64,000 nt of DNA from JAFGDH01 sp964441265 (GCA_964441265.1 CAYYKJ010000001.1:62001-126000); one strand, 5' to 3'. Counted from the first letter of the stretch, positions 26,043-34,184 are shown. Numbers and translations: made by a program. The notes: generated from the letters alone by a model not told the origin.

Positions 26043-27047
26043 GTGATTGTTGCGGTTTCTGGAACGCCGGGGACGGGAAAGACGGAGGTGGCCAAGAGGC
26101 TGTCCAGGTCCCTGGGATGGATGTACGTCTCCCTGAACGATCTCGCCGAGGAGGAGGACCTTTACGAGGGGTACGACAGCAAGAGGAGATGCAGAATCGT
26201 TGATATAGATGCCCTCAGAAGGGAGGTGGAGATACTGGGAGTAAGCCACAATAACATAGTCATCGACGGGCATTATTCCCACGACATGCCCTGCGACATC
26301 GTATTCGTCCTCAGGACCGACCCGAAGGTGCTCAGGAAGCGCCTAGCGGAAAGGAAATACTGGAAGAGCAAGCTCAAGGAGAACATGGAGGCGGAGCTGA
26401 TGGATGTCTGCAAGGTGGAATCGCTTGAGCAGGGGAAGAACGTTTACGAGATAGACACCACCCACATACCCCCGGAGGAGGCGGTGAAGAGGATAGTAAA
26501 CATAATAAGCGACGAGCGCCTGGTCACCAGGGACCTGAAAATCCCCGATCACGTCAGGCCGGAGCTCAGGAAGAAGCACGGGAGCGCGATGAAGGGCGGA
26601 TGGGGAGAAATAACGGAGAAGCTGAGGAAGGAATCCGAGGGCAAGGTGCTGCTGATATCTGTGGGGGACCACTGCAGTTACAACCTGATCGAGCACGGCC
26701 TGGAGCCGAGCATGATAATAATAGACGGGAAGGAGAAGAGGAAGAAATTCGGAAAGAAGATAAGATACGAATACCCGGCCACAGAGGTGAAAAATCCCGC
26801 GGGCGAGATGACGCTGGAGATGTGGAAGACCGTGGAGAAGGTCATGCCCGAGCTGGAGCTGGGCATGAAGCACAAAATAATCGTGGAGGGGGAGGAAGAC
26901 ATAGCAGTCCTCCCCTGCATCATGTTCTCACCCGAGGGGACGATCATAGTCTACGGCCTGTTCGACAGGCTGATAAAGATAAGGGTGGACAGGAAGGTCA
27001 GGAAGAGAGCAGAAGGCATACTGAGGGAGATAAAGGAGCACCAGTAG
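26043..27047 (+). CDS. Fused NMP kinase-like and GTP-dependent dephospho-CoA kinase
   Basis: 334 residues. The N-terminal half (1-170) is a P-loop nucleotide kinase of the Fap7/AK6 type (SGTPGTGKTEVAKRLSRS, VIDGHYSHDMPCDIVFVLRT). The C-terminal half (about 185-330) is DUF359, the archaeal GTP-dependent dephospho-CoA kinase of CoA synthesis (SVGDHCSYNLIEHGLEPSM, IIDGKEKRKK, VEGEEDIAVLPCI). GTG 26043 is chosen because gggtgatc lies directly before it; GTG 26016 is the longer alternative. Both domains look intact. Fap7 relatives act in ribosome assembly, so the pairing links two otherwise separate jobs. Confidence 0.9.
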   Translation: MIVAVSGTPGTGKTEVAKRLSRSLGWMYVSLNDLAEEEDLYEGYDSKRRCRIVDIDALRREVEILGVSHNNIVIDGHYSHDMPCDIVFVLRTDPKVLRKRLAERKYWKSKLKENMEAELMDVCKVESLEQGKNVYEIDTTHIPPEEAVKRIVNIISDERLVTRDLKIPDHVRPELRKKHGSAMKGGWGEITEKLRKESEGKVLLISVGDHCSYNLIEHGLEPSMIIIDGKEKRKKFGKKIRYEYPATEVKNPAGEMTLEMWKTVEKVMPELELGMKHKIIVEGEEDIAVLPCIMFSPEGTIIVYGLFDRLIKIRVDRKVRKRAEGILREIKEHQ

Positions 27048-27106
27048 CTGTTCTGACTCCCGTATCCAGAATAAATATATATAGGGAATGACCACAATTA
27101 TAAACC

Positions 27107-27427
27107 ATGAAAGCAATGTCAATGCCTATTCTGGTAGTGGTGACGGCCATAATCATTCTCGTCGTCGCCCTGGTCATACTGACCATATTCGGCGGGGGGC
27201 TCGGGAGCCTGAGGACAATCACGGAAGCGACCGCCCAGTGCGAGACCTTGGGAAGGTCTTCCTGCAATTCAATAGGGCAATTGCCGCCGACATGGGAAGT
27301 CAGGAGCATGCAGGTTCAGAATGACGAAGGAGGGTATGACCCACTTTCCTGCAGGGAACTCATAGAAACTAACAGGGGTATTAGCGATTGCACGAGCTGC
27401 GGCAAATGCGGGTACACGACTCAGTAA
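27107..27427 (+). CDS. Small membrane-anchored Cys-rich protein
   Basis: 106 residues: one N-terminal helix (MPILVVVTAIIILVVALVIL), a Gly-rich turn (FGGGLG), then an outer domain with six Cys including CTSCGKCG. A aataaatatatatag box about 30 bases before the ATG gives a leaderless start and is the likely promoter of the whole 27.1-32.1 kb cluster. Family not recognised. As first gene of an operon with murein-hydrolase folds it may be a pilin-like or scaffold subunit; that is inference. Confidence 0.65.
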   Translation: MKAMSMPILVVVTAIIILVVALVILTIFGGGLGSLRTITEATAQCETLGRSSCNSIGQLPPTWEVRSMQVQNDEGGYDPLSCRELIETNRGISDCTSCGKCGYTTQ

Positions 27428-27477
27428 AATCCTACTGAACTTGATTAATTTAATAAGCGTTAAATCCAATCATATTC

Positions 27478-27597
27478 ATGGCTCGGAAGAAGGGGTTCCT
27501 ATGGACAAGCAAAGAGACCCTTTTCACGGTCGGGATGATTGTCTTCATAGCGATAGTCCTGCTATATTTCTTCGGGAGGATGGGGGCGATAGGATGA
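27478..27597 (+). CDS. 39-residue single-pass membrane peptide
   Basis: Reads ARKKGFLWTSKETLFTVGM, then a hydrophobic helix (IVFIAIVLLYFFG) and a short tail. The basic N-terminus predicts an in-out orientation. Its TGA stop overlaps the ATG of the next gene (ATGA), which supports both as real coding frames despite their size. A taataagcgttaaat stretch upstream may be a separate TATA element. Function unknown. Confidence 0.55.
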   Translation: MARKKGFLWTSKETLFTVGMIVFIAIVLLYFFGRMGAIG

Positions 27598-27716
27598 GCA
27601 GGGAATTCAAAGGCTTCGGGACGATCGAGATGTTCATCCTCATGCTCTTCGCGGGCATCGGGACGTTCGTGCTCTTCCTCATAGTCACCGGAATAATATC
27701 CGGTTTCGCCCCTTGA
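27594..27716 (+). CDS. 40-residue single-pass membrane peptide
   Basis: A short polar N-terminus (SREFKGFGTIE) and one long hydrophobic helix (MFILMLFAGIGTFVLFLIVT) ending IISGFAP. It overlaps the preceding gene by four bases. Small size and coupling resemble genes for subunits of a membrane machine, but no homologue is recognised. Confidence 0.55.
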   Translation: MSREFKGFGTIEMFILMLFAGIGTFVLFLIVTGIISGFAP

Positions 27717-27755
27717 TTCCGGTATGTTTTATATCATGGAAAACAAGAATTATTC

Positions 27756-28670
27756 ATGGGAAAGGGGATGCTGATAAACCCGGAGTTCTGGATGGTCGCC
27801 CTGGCGATAGTGTTCACCATAATGGTTGTAGTTATAGGTATAGGATGGTTTGACAAAATATGGTTCGGAGAGTGCTGGGCAGAAACCAAGAACAACCTCA
27901 CGCACATGAAGGAGGGAAGGAATTACTTCAAGCTGGGCGACTGCGTGGAAAGGGTGGTGTTCACGGGAAAGAGGGTACACGAGCTGGAGGAAAACTGCAA
28001 ATACACCGAAAATCCCGAGGGTTACGAGAGTCTCATCGTCATGTATCCGAAAGAAGGCGGGGGGATATGGGGATTGAAAGAGGCGCAAAAAGTGGGAAGA
28101 TGGTTCGTCGACACGTGGGGTGCCTTCAAGGAATCCCACCGGGAGACCACATGCCTTCTGAAAAACGAGTTCAGCATGAATCCCCAGCAGGATGACATGG
28201 TATTCGATGAACAGGGCGTACAGTACTGCGTCTACCTGCACAGGATAAGCGAGGAGAGCGAAAACGTTGGTATTTCCCTGTGCCCGGAGAGCCCGGACGG
28301 AGATTCAAACGGGGATACCGGATTGTCGGATGATTACGGCGAGAGGTGCTGGGAGACCGTGAAGGGAAAACTGGAAGATATGGAAAGCGGAAGGACAATA
28401 TACTTCGGGGAATGCGTCGAAGAGGTGATATTCTCCAACGATGACCAGGCGGACGGATACACCTGCGACGTGTCCGGCAAGGACCGGTACCAGAGCTTCG
28501 TTTACATGGTCCCCACCCTGAGCGCCCGGGGGGAGGGCAGGACCACCGAGTGCATAGGGAAGGACTTCACCCTTTACGGGGAGGAGGACGTGAGATTCAA
28601 GGGCGCTAAAAGGGATCACTGCATAGAAATTGAATGGATAGGCGACAAGACGAAGATTTCGAGCTGCTGA
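27756..28670 (+). CDS. Membrane-anchored protein with duplicated Cys domain
   Basis: 304 residues: N-terminal helix (FWMVALAIVFTIMVVVIGIG) then two homologous extracellular domains of about 120 residues. Both open with a CW-E-T-x-L-x-M-x-x-GR pattern (ECWAETKNNLTHMKEGR and RCWETVKGKLEDMESGR) and share equivalent Cys positions, so an internal duplication is clear. ttttatatc about 25 bases upstream suggests its own leaderless start. Family not recognised. Next gene begins 27 bp downstream. Confidence 0.7.
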   Translation: MGKGMLINPEFWMVALAIVFTIMVVVIGIGWFDKIWFGECWAETKNNLTHMKEGRNYFKLGDCVERVVFTGKRVHELEENCKYTENPEGYESLIVMYPKEGGGIWGLKEAQKVGRWFVDTWGAFKESHRETTCLLKNEFSMNPQQDDMVFDEQGVQYCVYLHRISEESENVGISLCPESPDGDSNGDTGLSDDYGERCWETVKGKLEDMESGRTIYFGECVEEVIFSNDDQADGYTCDVSGKDRYQSFVYMVPTLSARGEGRTTECIGKDFTLYGEEDVRFKGAKRDHCIEIEWIGDKTKISSC

Positions 28671-28697
28671 TGATCATTGGGTTTTGGGAGCATGGCA

Positions 28698-29843
28698 ATG
28701 CCTCGGGAAAAGCGCAGGACAGTGAAGGGGACGGCGGTCACCAGGGAATTCATAATAACTCTGGCAGTCCTGATAATGGCAGTCATGGGAATAATCATGG
28801 TTTACCGGATGATGACGCCCAGCCTGGAGAACAGCCTGGAGGGCAGGGCGGAATGGACGGCCCACGAGCTGTCCGTGTATATGAGCGGCCTGAGCATGGC
28901 CGAAGAGGGCCGGATAGACAAGAACCTCGACGGGAAATTCGACATCGAGATACAATACAGAGGGGGGAACAACTACAGGATCAGGGTCACCTCATACGAC
29001 AGGGAAAAAGAAAGTAGCCTCCTTGGGGAGGGCGAACCGGGAGGTGCGGGCGCCACCAGGGGAATAGAATCCCTCACGGGAAACATTCTGGGCATAGGGG
29101 GGGACGATAACAGCGAAGACAGCAGGTGGATACCCTTCGTGGCCAAGCTGGGCATCCCCAACAGGGAGCAGGACAAACTGGTCCTGAGGGACGTGGAATT
29201 CGTTTCCCTTTCCAAGAGCCCCGGCCAGCCCGTGAGCATAAGCGCCGCTAATGATATCGTCTTCTGCGAGGAGCCCACCAAGGAAGAGATAAAGGAGGTT
29301 CTCGAGACAGAGACCAGGGAGATGGGAGGGATACACAATCCGATAGCGCTGGTGAAGGCCCTCTGGTCCCAGGAGTCACGCTTTCTCCACTGCGACGGGG
29401 ACGATGTGAAGGAATCGGAAACCGGGAACATAGGAATAGGAATGATAGGGGAAGGGGTGGCGAATGAATACGATTCCACCCTTTACGAAATGAGAGACCC
29501 CGTCCTGAACATGCAGGTCAGCGTGATGAAGCTGACCAGGGACTCAAGGCTGTTCAGCGGATACGGGGATTCGGAACAGCTTCTGGTGGCCTATTACAAC
29601 TGCGGGACCGCGATACTCAACCTCGCCAGGGAGCACTGCACTAATGGAGGGGACGAATGCTGGTCCCTGATGAAGGACAAACTCGGTCCTGAACACGGGG
29701 CATGCACCAGGATGGCCTCGGACGGGAGGCCGGAGACTGTCGTCCACGTGGAGAAGGTCATGGAATATTACGAGCTTTTCAGGAAGAACGAATACAGGGA
29801 ATGCTATTCCCACCCAATGGAATGCAAGGAGGGATACGTTTGA
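28698..29843 (+). CDS. Membrane-anchored lytic-transglycosylase-like (SLT) protein
   Basis: 381 residues: N-terminal helix (EFIITLAVLIMAVMGIIMVY), a linker region of about 150 residues, and from about 205 a lysozyme-like SLT domain. Recognisable points: LVKALWSQESRF with the catalytic Glu226 in its ES motif, GNIGIGMIGEG for the usual GLMQI region, DPVLNMQVSVMKL, and LLVAYYNCGTAI for the AAYNAG motif. The family cleaves peptidoglycan glycan strands, as VirB1 does in secretion systems. Start 28698 has gggag seven bases upstream. The stop overlaps the next start. Substrate in an archaeon is unclear. Confidence 0.78.
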   Translation: MPREKRRTVKGTAVTREFIITLAVLIMAVMGIIMVYRMMTPSLENSLEGRAEWTAHELSVYMSGLSMAEEGRIDKNLDGKFDIEIQYRGGNNYRIRVTSYDREKESSLLGEGEPGGAGATRGIESLTGNILGIGGDDNSEDSRWIPFVAKLGIPNREQDKLVLRDVEFVSLSKSPGQPVSISAANDIVFCEEPTKEEIKEVLETETREMGGIHNPIALVKALWSQESRFLHCDGDDVKESETGNIGIGMIGEGVANEYDSTLYEMRDPVLNMQVSVMKLTRDSRLFSGYGDSEQLLVAYYNCGTAILNLAREHCTNGGDECWSLMKDKLGPEHGACTRMASDGRPETVVHVEKVMEYYELFRKNEYRECYSHPMECKEGYV

Positions 29844-30259
29844 AGGGATTCGGTAAGATACTCTACCTCATGATAGCGGCCGTTATATTCGCGGCCATAA
29901 TAAGCACGGTGGCCACCACCATAGTGGCGGGAAACACCAGCTTCAAGGCCGAAATCAACCTCAGGAAGGACACCCTCAAGGCCATGGAATCCCTGCATGC
30001 GGTGGAGGACTGCTTCATGGAGAGGAGCGGACAGGGGAGCGTCATCAGCGAGAAGTTCCTCAGGGACCATCAGAGGGAGAAGATCGAGAATGTGTGCGGT
30101 ATAGAGAGCCCGGACATAGAGGCATACGTGCAGGACGTCGAGAGGAACATCGAATGGGCATTCCCCAGATCCTTCGGGGAAGAGGACCATTCTTCATGGG
30201 TCACAATCGTATACGAGAACGGAGAAGCGAACATGGGGAGGTTGTATGTCAAGGTATAG
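29840..30259 (+). CDS. Small membrane-anchored protein, TTG start
   Basis: 139 residues: KGFGKILYLMIAAVIFAAII forms an N-terminal pilin-like helix, followed by a soluble part with three Cys and many charged residues. The TTG at 29840 is chosen because ggagg lies about six bases upstream and the codon overlaps the preceding stop (TTGA). It overlaps the M23 peptidase gene by 14 bp. Not recognised; coupled translation places it in the same machine. Confidence 0.6.
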   Translation: MKGFGKILYLMIAAVIFAAIISTVATTIVAGNTSFKAEINLRKDTLKAMESLHAVEDCFMERSGQGSVISEKFLRDHQREKIENVCGIESPDIEAYVQDVERNIEWAFPRSFGEEDHSSWVTIVYENGEANMGRLYVKV

Positions 30260-31244
30260 GAGCAAGGCGAGCGTTACGCTCATATCCCTGATGCTGATAG
30301 CATGCGTCTATCTCATGGTATTCTTTGCTGTCAACAAAATAAACGAGTACAAGCTGCTGAAGATAAAGGGCGAGCTTGACTTATATCTCAACCTGGACGA
30401 CAGCGGGAGCGAACTTCTGTCATTCGCCCAGTCCTCCTCGGAGGGAATCTCCTATATGCTGGCGGCCGGTCTCATGGAGGCATCCCCGCTCCCACGCGAA
30501 TTCGATTTGGGCGGAGAGATAGGGAGGACGCTGGAGAGGATAAGGGAAAACACGGGAAACGATTACAGTCTTTACATCAGGGATGCCGCAGGGGAGACCC
30601 TTTCAGAAAGCGCTTCCGCCACATCTCCGGGTAATGAAGCAGGAGGAATATCCGGCATTTCTGGGATTGCGTGGCCCACAGAATACCGCCAGCTGACGGA
30701 TGGATACGGATGGAGGTTTGAACACCCCGTCCACGGGGACACGAGATTCCATTACGGGATCGACATCAGGGCCCGTCAGGACTCCTCGATATTCTCCGCG
30801 ACCGAAGGGGAGGTGGTCAGGGTAGACAAAACCGGAACCACCGGCCTCGGCAAATACGTGATGATAAACACCGGAAGATATCACTTCAGATACGGCCACC
30901 TGAGCAGGGTCATGGTAAACGCCGGCGACCATGTCGACCGCGGGGAAGAGATAGGAAAGGCGGGGAGTACTGGATATTCCACAGGGCCTCACCTACACTT
31001 CGAGATAAGGGAAATAAAGGACGGTGATAATTCCGCCAACCCGCCCCAGTCAAGGGCCGTACCGCCTTGTCCGCTCATCGGAAACCCTTCCGGCTGTTAC
31101 AAGGAATGTTACGACCCCGAAGACAAGAACATATGCGGGAACCCGCCTGACTATGTGCTGAGCCAGGACGGCGGGAATATAATGACCATACCCCTCCCAG
31201 GAGGACGGAGGGGAACCATGGAGTTGTCGATATGGCAAGGATGA
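30246..31244 (+). CDS. Membrane-anchored M23 (LytM-type) metallopeptidase
   Basis: 332 residues: N-terminal helix (TLISLMLIACVYLMVFFAV), a helical linker, and an M23 domain from about 143 to 260. All zinc and catalytic positions are present: His169 and Asp173 (FHYGID), His218 (YGHLS), His249 and His251 (GPHLHFE). The family cleaves glycine-containing peptide bonds, mainly peptidoglycan cross-links. A Cys-rich tail of about 70 residues follows. The gene overlaps both neighbours, so it is firmly part of the operon with the SLT-like protein. Confidence 0.88.
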   Translation: MSRYRSKASVTLISLMLIACVYLMVFFAVNKINEYKLLKIKGELDLYLNLDDSGSELLSFAQSSSEGISYMLAAGLMEASPLPREFDLGGEIGRTLERIRENTGNDYSLYIRDAAGETLSESASATSPGNEAGGISGISGIAWPTEYRQLTDGYGWRFEHPVHGDTRFHYGIDIRARQDSSIFSATEGEVVRVDKTGTTGLGKYVMINTGRYHFRYGHLSRVMVNAGDHVDRGEEIGKAGSTGYSTGPHLHFEIREIKDGDNSANPPQSRAVPPCPLIGNPSGCYKECYDPEDKNICGNPPDYVLSQDGGNIMTIPLPGGRRGTMELSIWQG

Positions 31245-32065
31245 AAGGATACGATTCGCCGTCTATAGCGGTGATGACCGTGGCCGTGGTGATAGTCATG
31301 TTCATGGCCGTCGCCGCCCTCTTCGGCATACACTTTTTCCGGTTAATAGAATCTTCTGCGAGCAAGCAGCTGGATATATTCCTTCTGAACAACGGCATGA
31401 GGTCCGCGAAGCTTTACATGGGACAATCCCTCAATTACTCGGTCGGGCAGGCGCTGTACGACAACGCAAAGAGGGGAGGGTTCTCTTCGGAATCGGAGAT
31501 AGACAGCTGGCCGGAGGGGGGGCCTTCGGAAGATGTGATACTGGAAAATCTGGAGGCAGGGATAGAAAAGAACATGCTCGCATACACCAGCGGGGGGTTC
31601 ATGTTCCTGGGGAGGAAGTTCTCCCTCCCGACACTAAACAGGAACCAGATAACTGCCACCAGGCAGGATGGCGGAATCAAGGTGTCAGCAATGAGCAGCG
31701 AGAAAATAAAATACTCGGAAACGCAGGAAGAGGAGCTCGGCATATCCAAGGTGGTGCTCAGGATGAATGCTGACATGATATCGGATATCGAGACGGAATA
31801 CTTCCGGCTGATCGACGCGGGCAGGAAGATTCACGGCGAACTGGAAGGGAAATCCTGTGGAGATCTGGAGGAGGGCGAGGTCGTGATCGAGAAAACCGTT
31901 GACGGCTTCGGATCGGAGGCCGCGGTGGAGGAGAAGGCAGAAACGGAGGAAGTATGCTCCGCCACTGTGAAGGTGACGGTCACGGGCAGCGAGGAGATTC
32001 CTGTTTATGAAGAAGGGGTGAAGTTCGTCCCCGTCACACTGATCTATTCCACGGTGATCCAGTAA
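31232..32065 (+). CDS. Membrane-anchored protein, last gene of the SLT/M23 operon
   Basis: 277 residues with one N-terminal helix (AVMTVAVVIVMFMAVAALFG) and a large outer domain of mixed strands and helices containing two Cys. No known fold recognised. It overlaps the M23 gene by 13 bp. After its stop the operon ends, and an atttaaaaa promoter element for alba follows within 40 bp. Confidence 0.65.
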   Translation: MARMKGYDSPSIAVMTVAVVIVMFMAVAALFGIHFFRLIESSASKQLDIFLLNNGMRSAKLYMGQSLNYSVGQALYDNAKRGGFSSESEIDSWPEGGPSEDVILENLEAGIEKNMLAYTSGGFMFLGRKFSLPTLNRNQITATRQDGGIKVSAMSSEKIKYSETQEEELGISKVVLRMNADMISDIETEYFRLIDAGRKIHGELEGKSCGDLEEGEVVIEKTVDGFGSEAAVEEKAETEEVCSATVKVTVTGSEEIPVYEEGVKFVPVTLIYSTVIQ

Positions 32066-32170
32066 ATACCCTATTTTCACGCCTGAAGGGTAAAGATTTA
32101 AAAAGCTGGGTTCATCAATTAAACTATTCAGTAGTGTCGAATATTCCTAAAAATCTGGAAATGACTATGA

Positions 32171-32199
32171 GATGGCCCGGGTCATGGATCAGGGCCGTC
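32171..32199 (+). ncRNA. Hairpin in the alba mRNA leader
   Basis: gatggccc (32171-32178) pairs with gggccgtc (32192-32199), eight pairs with one G-U, closing a 13-base loop. It sits in a leader of roughly 105 bases between an atttaaaaa TATA-like box (about 32095) and the ATG at 32233, in a genome where many genes appear leaderless. The ribosome binding site ggaggtg lies 20 bases past the stem. Possible autoregulatory element; function is inferred. Confidence 0.4.
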
Positions 32200-32232
32200 C
32201 TTTGAAGCAAGTTAAATCGGAGGTGTTAAGTT

Positions 32233-32574
32233 ATGGCAGAAAAAGCAGAAACTCAAAAGGAGACCAAGAAAAGCGAGGCGAAGCGGCCCGCAAAGAAAAA
32301 GGTCAGGGCCGACGACAACGTCGTGTTCGTGGGGAAAAAGCCCACAATGTCCTACGTGCTTGCCGTTATAACCCAGTTCTCTGAGGGAGCCAAGGAGGTT
32401 CATCTCAAGGCAAGGGGCAAGTCCATATCAAGGGCAGTGGACGTTGCGGAGGTCGTCAAGAACAGGTTCGTCAACGACCTTAATAAGAAAATAGAGACAG
32501 GAACAGAAAAAATGCAGGGAGAAAGGGAAGAAGAACTGAACGTTTCCACGATTCAGATATCCCTCTCGAAATAA
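32233..32574 (+). CDS. albA: Alba DNA/RNA-binding chromatin protein
   Basis: The 113-residue product has a Lys-rich N-terminal extension (about 25 residues) and the Alba fold with the nucleic-acid-contacting lysines (NVVFVGKKPTMSYVLAVI), the ARGKSISRAVDVAEVVKNRF segment and a C-terminal strand. Alba coats archaeal DNA and binds RNA. ggaggtg lies about eight bases before the ATG, and a long leader with a hairpin precedes it. Confidence 0.92.
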   Translation: MAEKAETQKETKKSEAKRPAKKKVRADDNVVFVGKKPTMSYVLAVITQFSEGAKEVHLKARGKSISRAVDVAEVVKNRFVNDLNKKIETGTEKMQGEREEELNVSTIQISLSK

Positions 32575-32626
32575 GCGATCAGGCGCGGCCAAAAGCTGCG
32601 GCCTTTTCCCCTTTTTCTTTTTCTTG

Positions 32627-32842
32627 TCATTTTCCTTTGGGTTCGTATTCTGAAAGATCCAGTTCGCAGTGATATATCTCATCCTGCCGCGTGAACCTGA
32701 ATCCGCGTTTCTTGAATATCTTTATCATGATATTATTGTCGGTAAGGATATCAGCATGTGAGAGCGAGGCTCGATTTTTACCTGCCGTTTTCTCGTCCAG
32801 AACAACCTTTGCGTCGAGGACTATGCCGCCGTTCTCAACCAC
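32627..32842 (-). pseudogene. Small hypothetical gene, possibly N-terminally truncated
   Basis: The 71-residue frame from a GTG reads like real protein (GGIVLDAKVVLDEKTAGKN, KIFKKRGFRFTRQDEIYHCE). In-frame coding-like sequence continues 14 codons upstream of the GTG (including CFSRTVISYPFAV) before a TAA, with no ATG or TTG in that part. Either GTG 32842 is the true start or the 5' end has been lost. No family recognised. Confidence 0.35.
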
Positions 32843-32978
32843 GGCGAAGGGGTATGAAATAACCGTACGGGAAAAGCAGGTGGCTTATGAATACCCCCTG
32901 CACGCAAAAGACAGAAATCTCCTGAAAGAACCGTCTCTATGAGCGCATCCCTCCCATGATCAAACAGTGAAATGAGAA

Positions 32979-33512
32979 TCAATCCGGATTATTTTTATCG
33001 TCTCCCGCCAGCGAGACATCAGAGACCCGGGTGCAGTCCGCAACGATTCTGGCTATCCTGTTGTGATCCAGGGGCTCCACCAGACAGAAGTGCTCATTAT
33101 AATCAGTACCCCCGACTGTGGACTGCACACAATATTTCCTTTTTCCGTTGTTTCGTTCGGGGACCTCGGCGAAAACTATGTTACACTTGTTTTTGCCGTC
33201 ATCGCCGCCGTTCAATAACTTTTCCAGCTCCCAGTGGGAAAGGTATTCTTTGTCGCACCCCTCAGGCGCGCTCTCTTCCGCCAACCTTATTTCCCAGCCA
33301 TTACTCGTGTATTTTCTCAGCTTCTCACCGGCAACTTTGCCGGGAATCAGATCGTCATAAACCCTCCTCACCTGCAAATACGGCGGTATCTGGTCAGAAT
33401 CTTCCCCTCTCATGTCATCAGAAATTTCCACTATGTCAGACGTCCGTTTCAGTTCGTCGCTGACGAAATCCCTGAAACTTCCGTATTTTCCGAATCTTAG
33501 CCCGTGTCCCAT
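32979..33512 (-). CDS. Hypothetical cytoplasmic protein
   Basis: 177 residues, mixed alpha/beta, with four Cys and no signal or membrane helix. The start at 33512 is placed for leaderless initiation from an atataaat box about 28 bases upstream; ATG 33524 adds four residues. No family recognised. It is divergent from the Lrp-like regulator gene, with a palindrome between them, so it is a candidate target of that regulator. Confidence 0.55.
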   Translation of the reverse strand: MGHGLRFGKYGSFRDFVSDELKRTSDIVEISDDMRGEDSDQIPPYLQVRRVYDDLIPGKVAGEKLRKYTSNGWEIRLAEESAPEGCDKEYLSHWELEKLLNGGDDGKNKCNIVFAEVPERNNGKRKYCVQSTVGGTDYNEHFCLVEPLDHNRIARIVADCTRVSDVSLAGDDKNNPD

Positions 33513-33559
33513 GCATTTAGACATTGTTTTAAAATATTTATATTGATTTGGACAATATT

Positions 33560-33577
33560 ATGTTATAAATATAACAT
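33560..33577. promoter_or_regulatory. Palindromic operator in a divergent promoter region
   Basis: atgttata-aa-tataacat has perfect eight-base arms and a two-base spacer. It overlaps the likely TATA box of the Lrp-like gene (start 33600) and lies about 48 bp upstream of the divergent gene (start 33512). Lrp/AsnC-type regulators bind AT-rich palindromes of this kind and often repress their own promoter, so autoregulation is the natural reading. Confidence 0.6.
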
Positions 33578-33599
33578 TATCATATAAAATGTGATAAAA

Positions 33600-34184
33600 A
33601 TGAGGAAACTGGACGGGAAAGAGGTCAGCATAGTCAGGGAACTGATACGGAATCCCAGGGCGAGCGACAATCAGATATCCAAGAACACGGGTATACCTGT
33701 GATGACGGTTAACAGGAAGAGGAAGAGACTCGAGGAGGAGAGGCTTATCAGGTATTACACCACCATAGACAAGAGGAACTCCGGCCTGGGCATATTCGAT
33801 GCGAGGAAGCTCTTCGTAATAAAATTCAAGATAGGCATAACCAGGCAGAAATACTACGAGAAACTGGAACAGGACCCCAACTGGAGGATGTTCAACTGCA
33901 CATTCATTTCCATGGCATACCTCGGAGAGAAGGACGGCCATCTTGCGCTCATACTGGTACTGGATGCGAAGACATGGGACACCATGGTGGAAGAGTTCAA
34001 CGGCAAGGTGGTCCCCTTCCTCAAGGAAAAACTCGGGAGCAGATGCATAAAGGAGATAACAACGGCGAACCTCGACAAGCTGGTCCGCGTCCACCACAAC
34101 TACATGCCCGAGGTCAACATGGAGAGGGGAAAGATAAAGAAGGACTGGCCGGACAACTTCATATTCGTAAACGAAGTCGAATGA
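33600..34184 (+). CDS. Lrp/AsnC-like winged-helix transcription regulator
   Basis: 194 residues. The N-terminal 55 form a winged helix of Lrp type (LDGKEVSIVRELIRNPRASD, NQISKNTGIPVMTVNRKRKR). The rest is not the classic short RAM domain but a longer alpha/beta effector region of about 130 residues. ATG 33600 has gtgat upstream; GTG 33591 is an alternative start. The palindrome at 33560-33577 covers its promoter, suggesting self-control and control of the divergent gene. Confidence 0.78.
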   Translation: MRKLDGKEVSIVRELIRNPRASDNQISKNTGIPVMTVNRKRKRLEEERLIRYYTTIDKRNSGLGIFDARKLFVIKFKIGITRQKYYEKLEQDPNWRMFNCTFISMAYLGEKDGHLALILVLDAKTWDTMVEEFNGKVVPFLKEKLGSRCIKEITTANLDKLVRVHHNYMPEVNMERGKIKKDWPDNFIFVNEVE

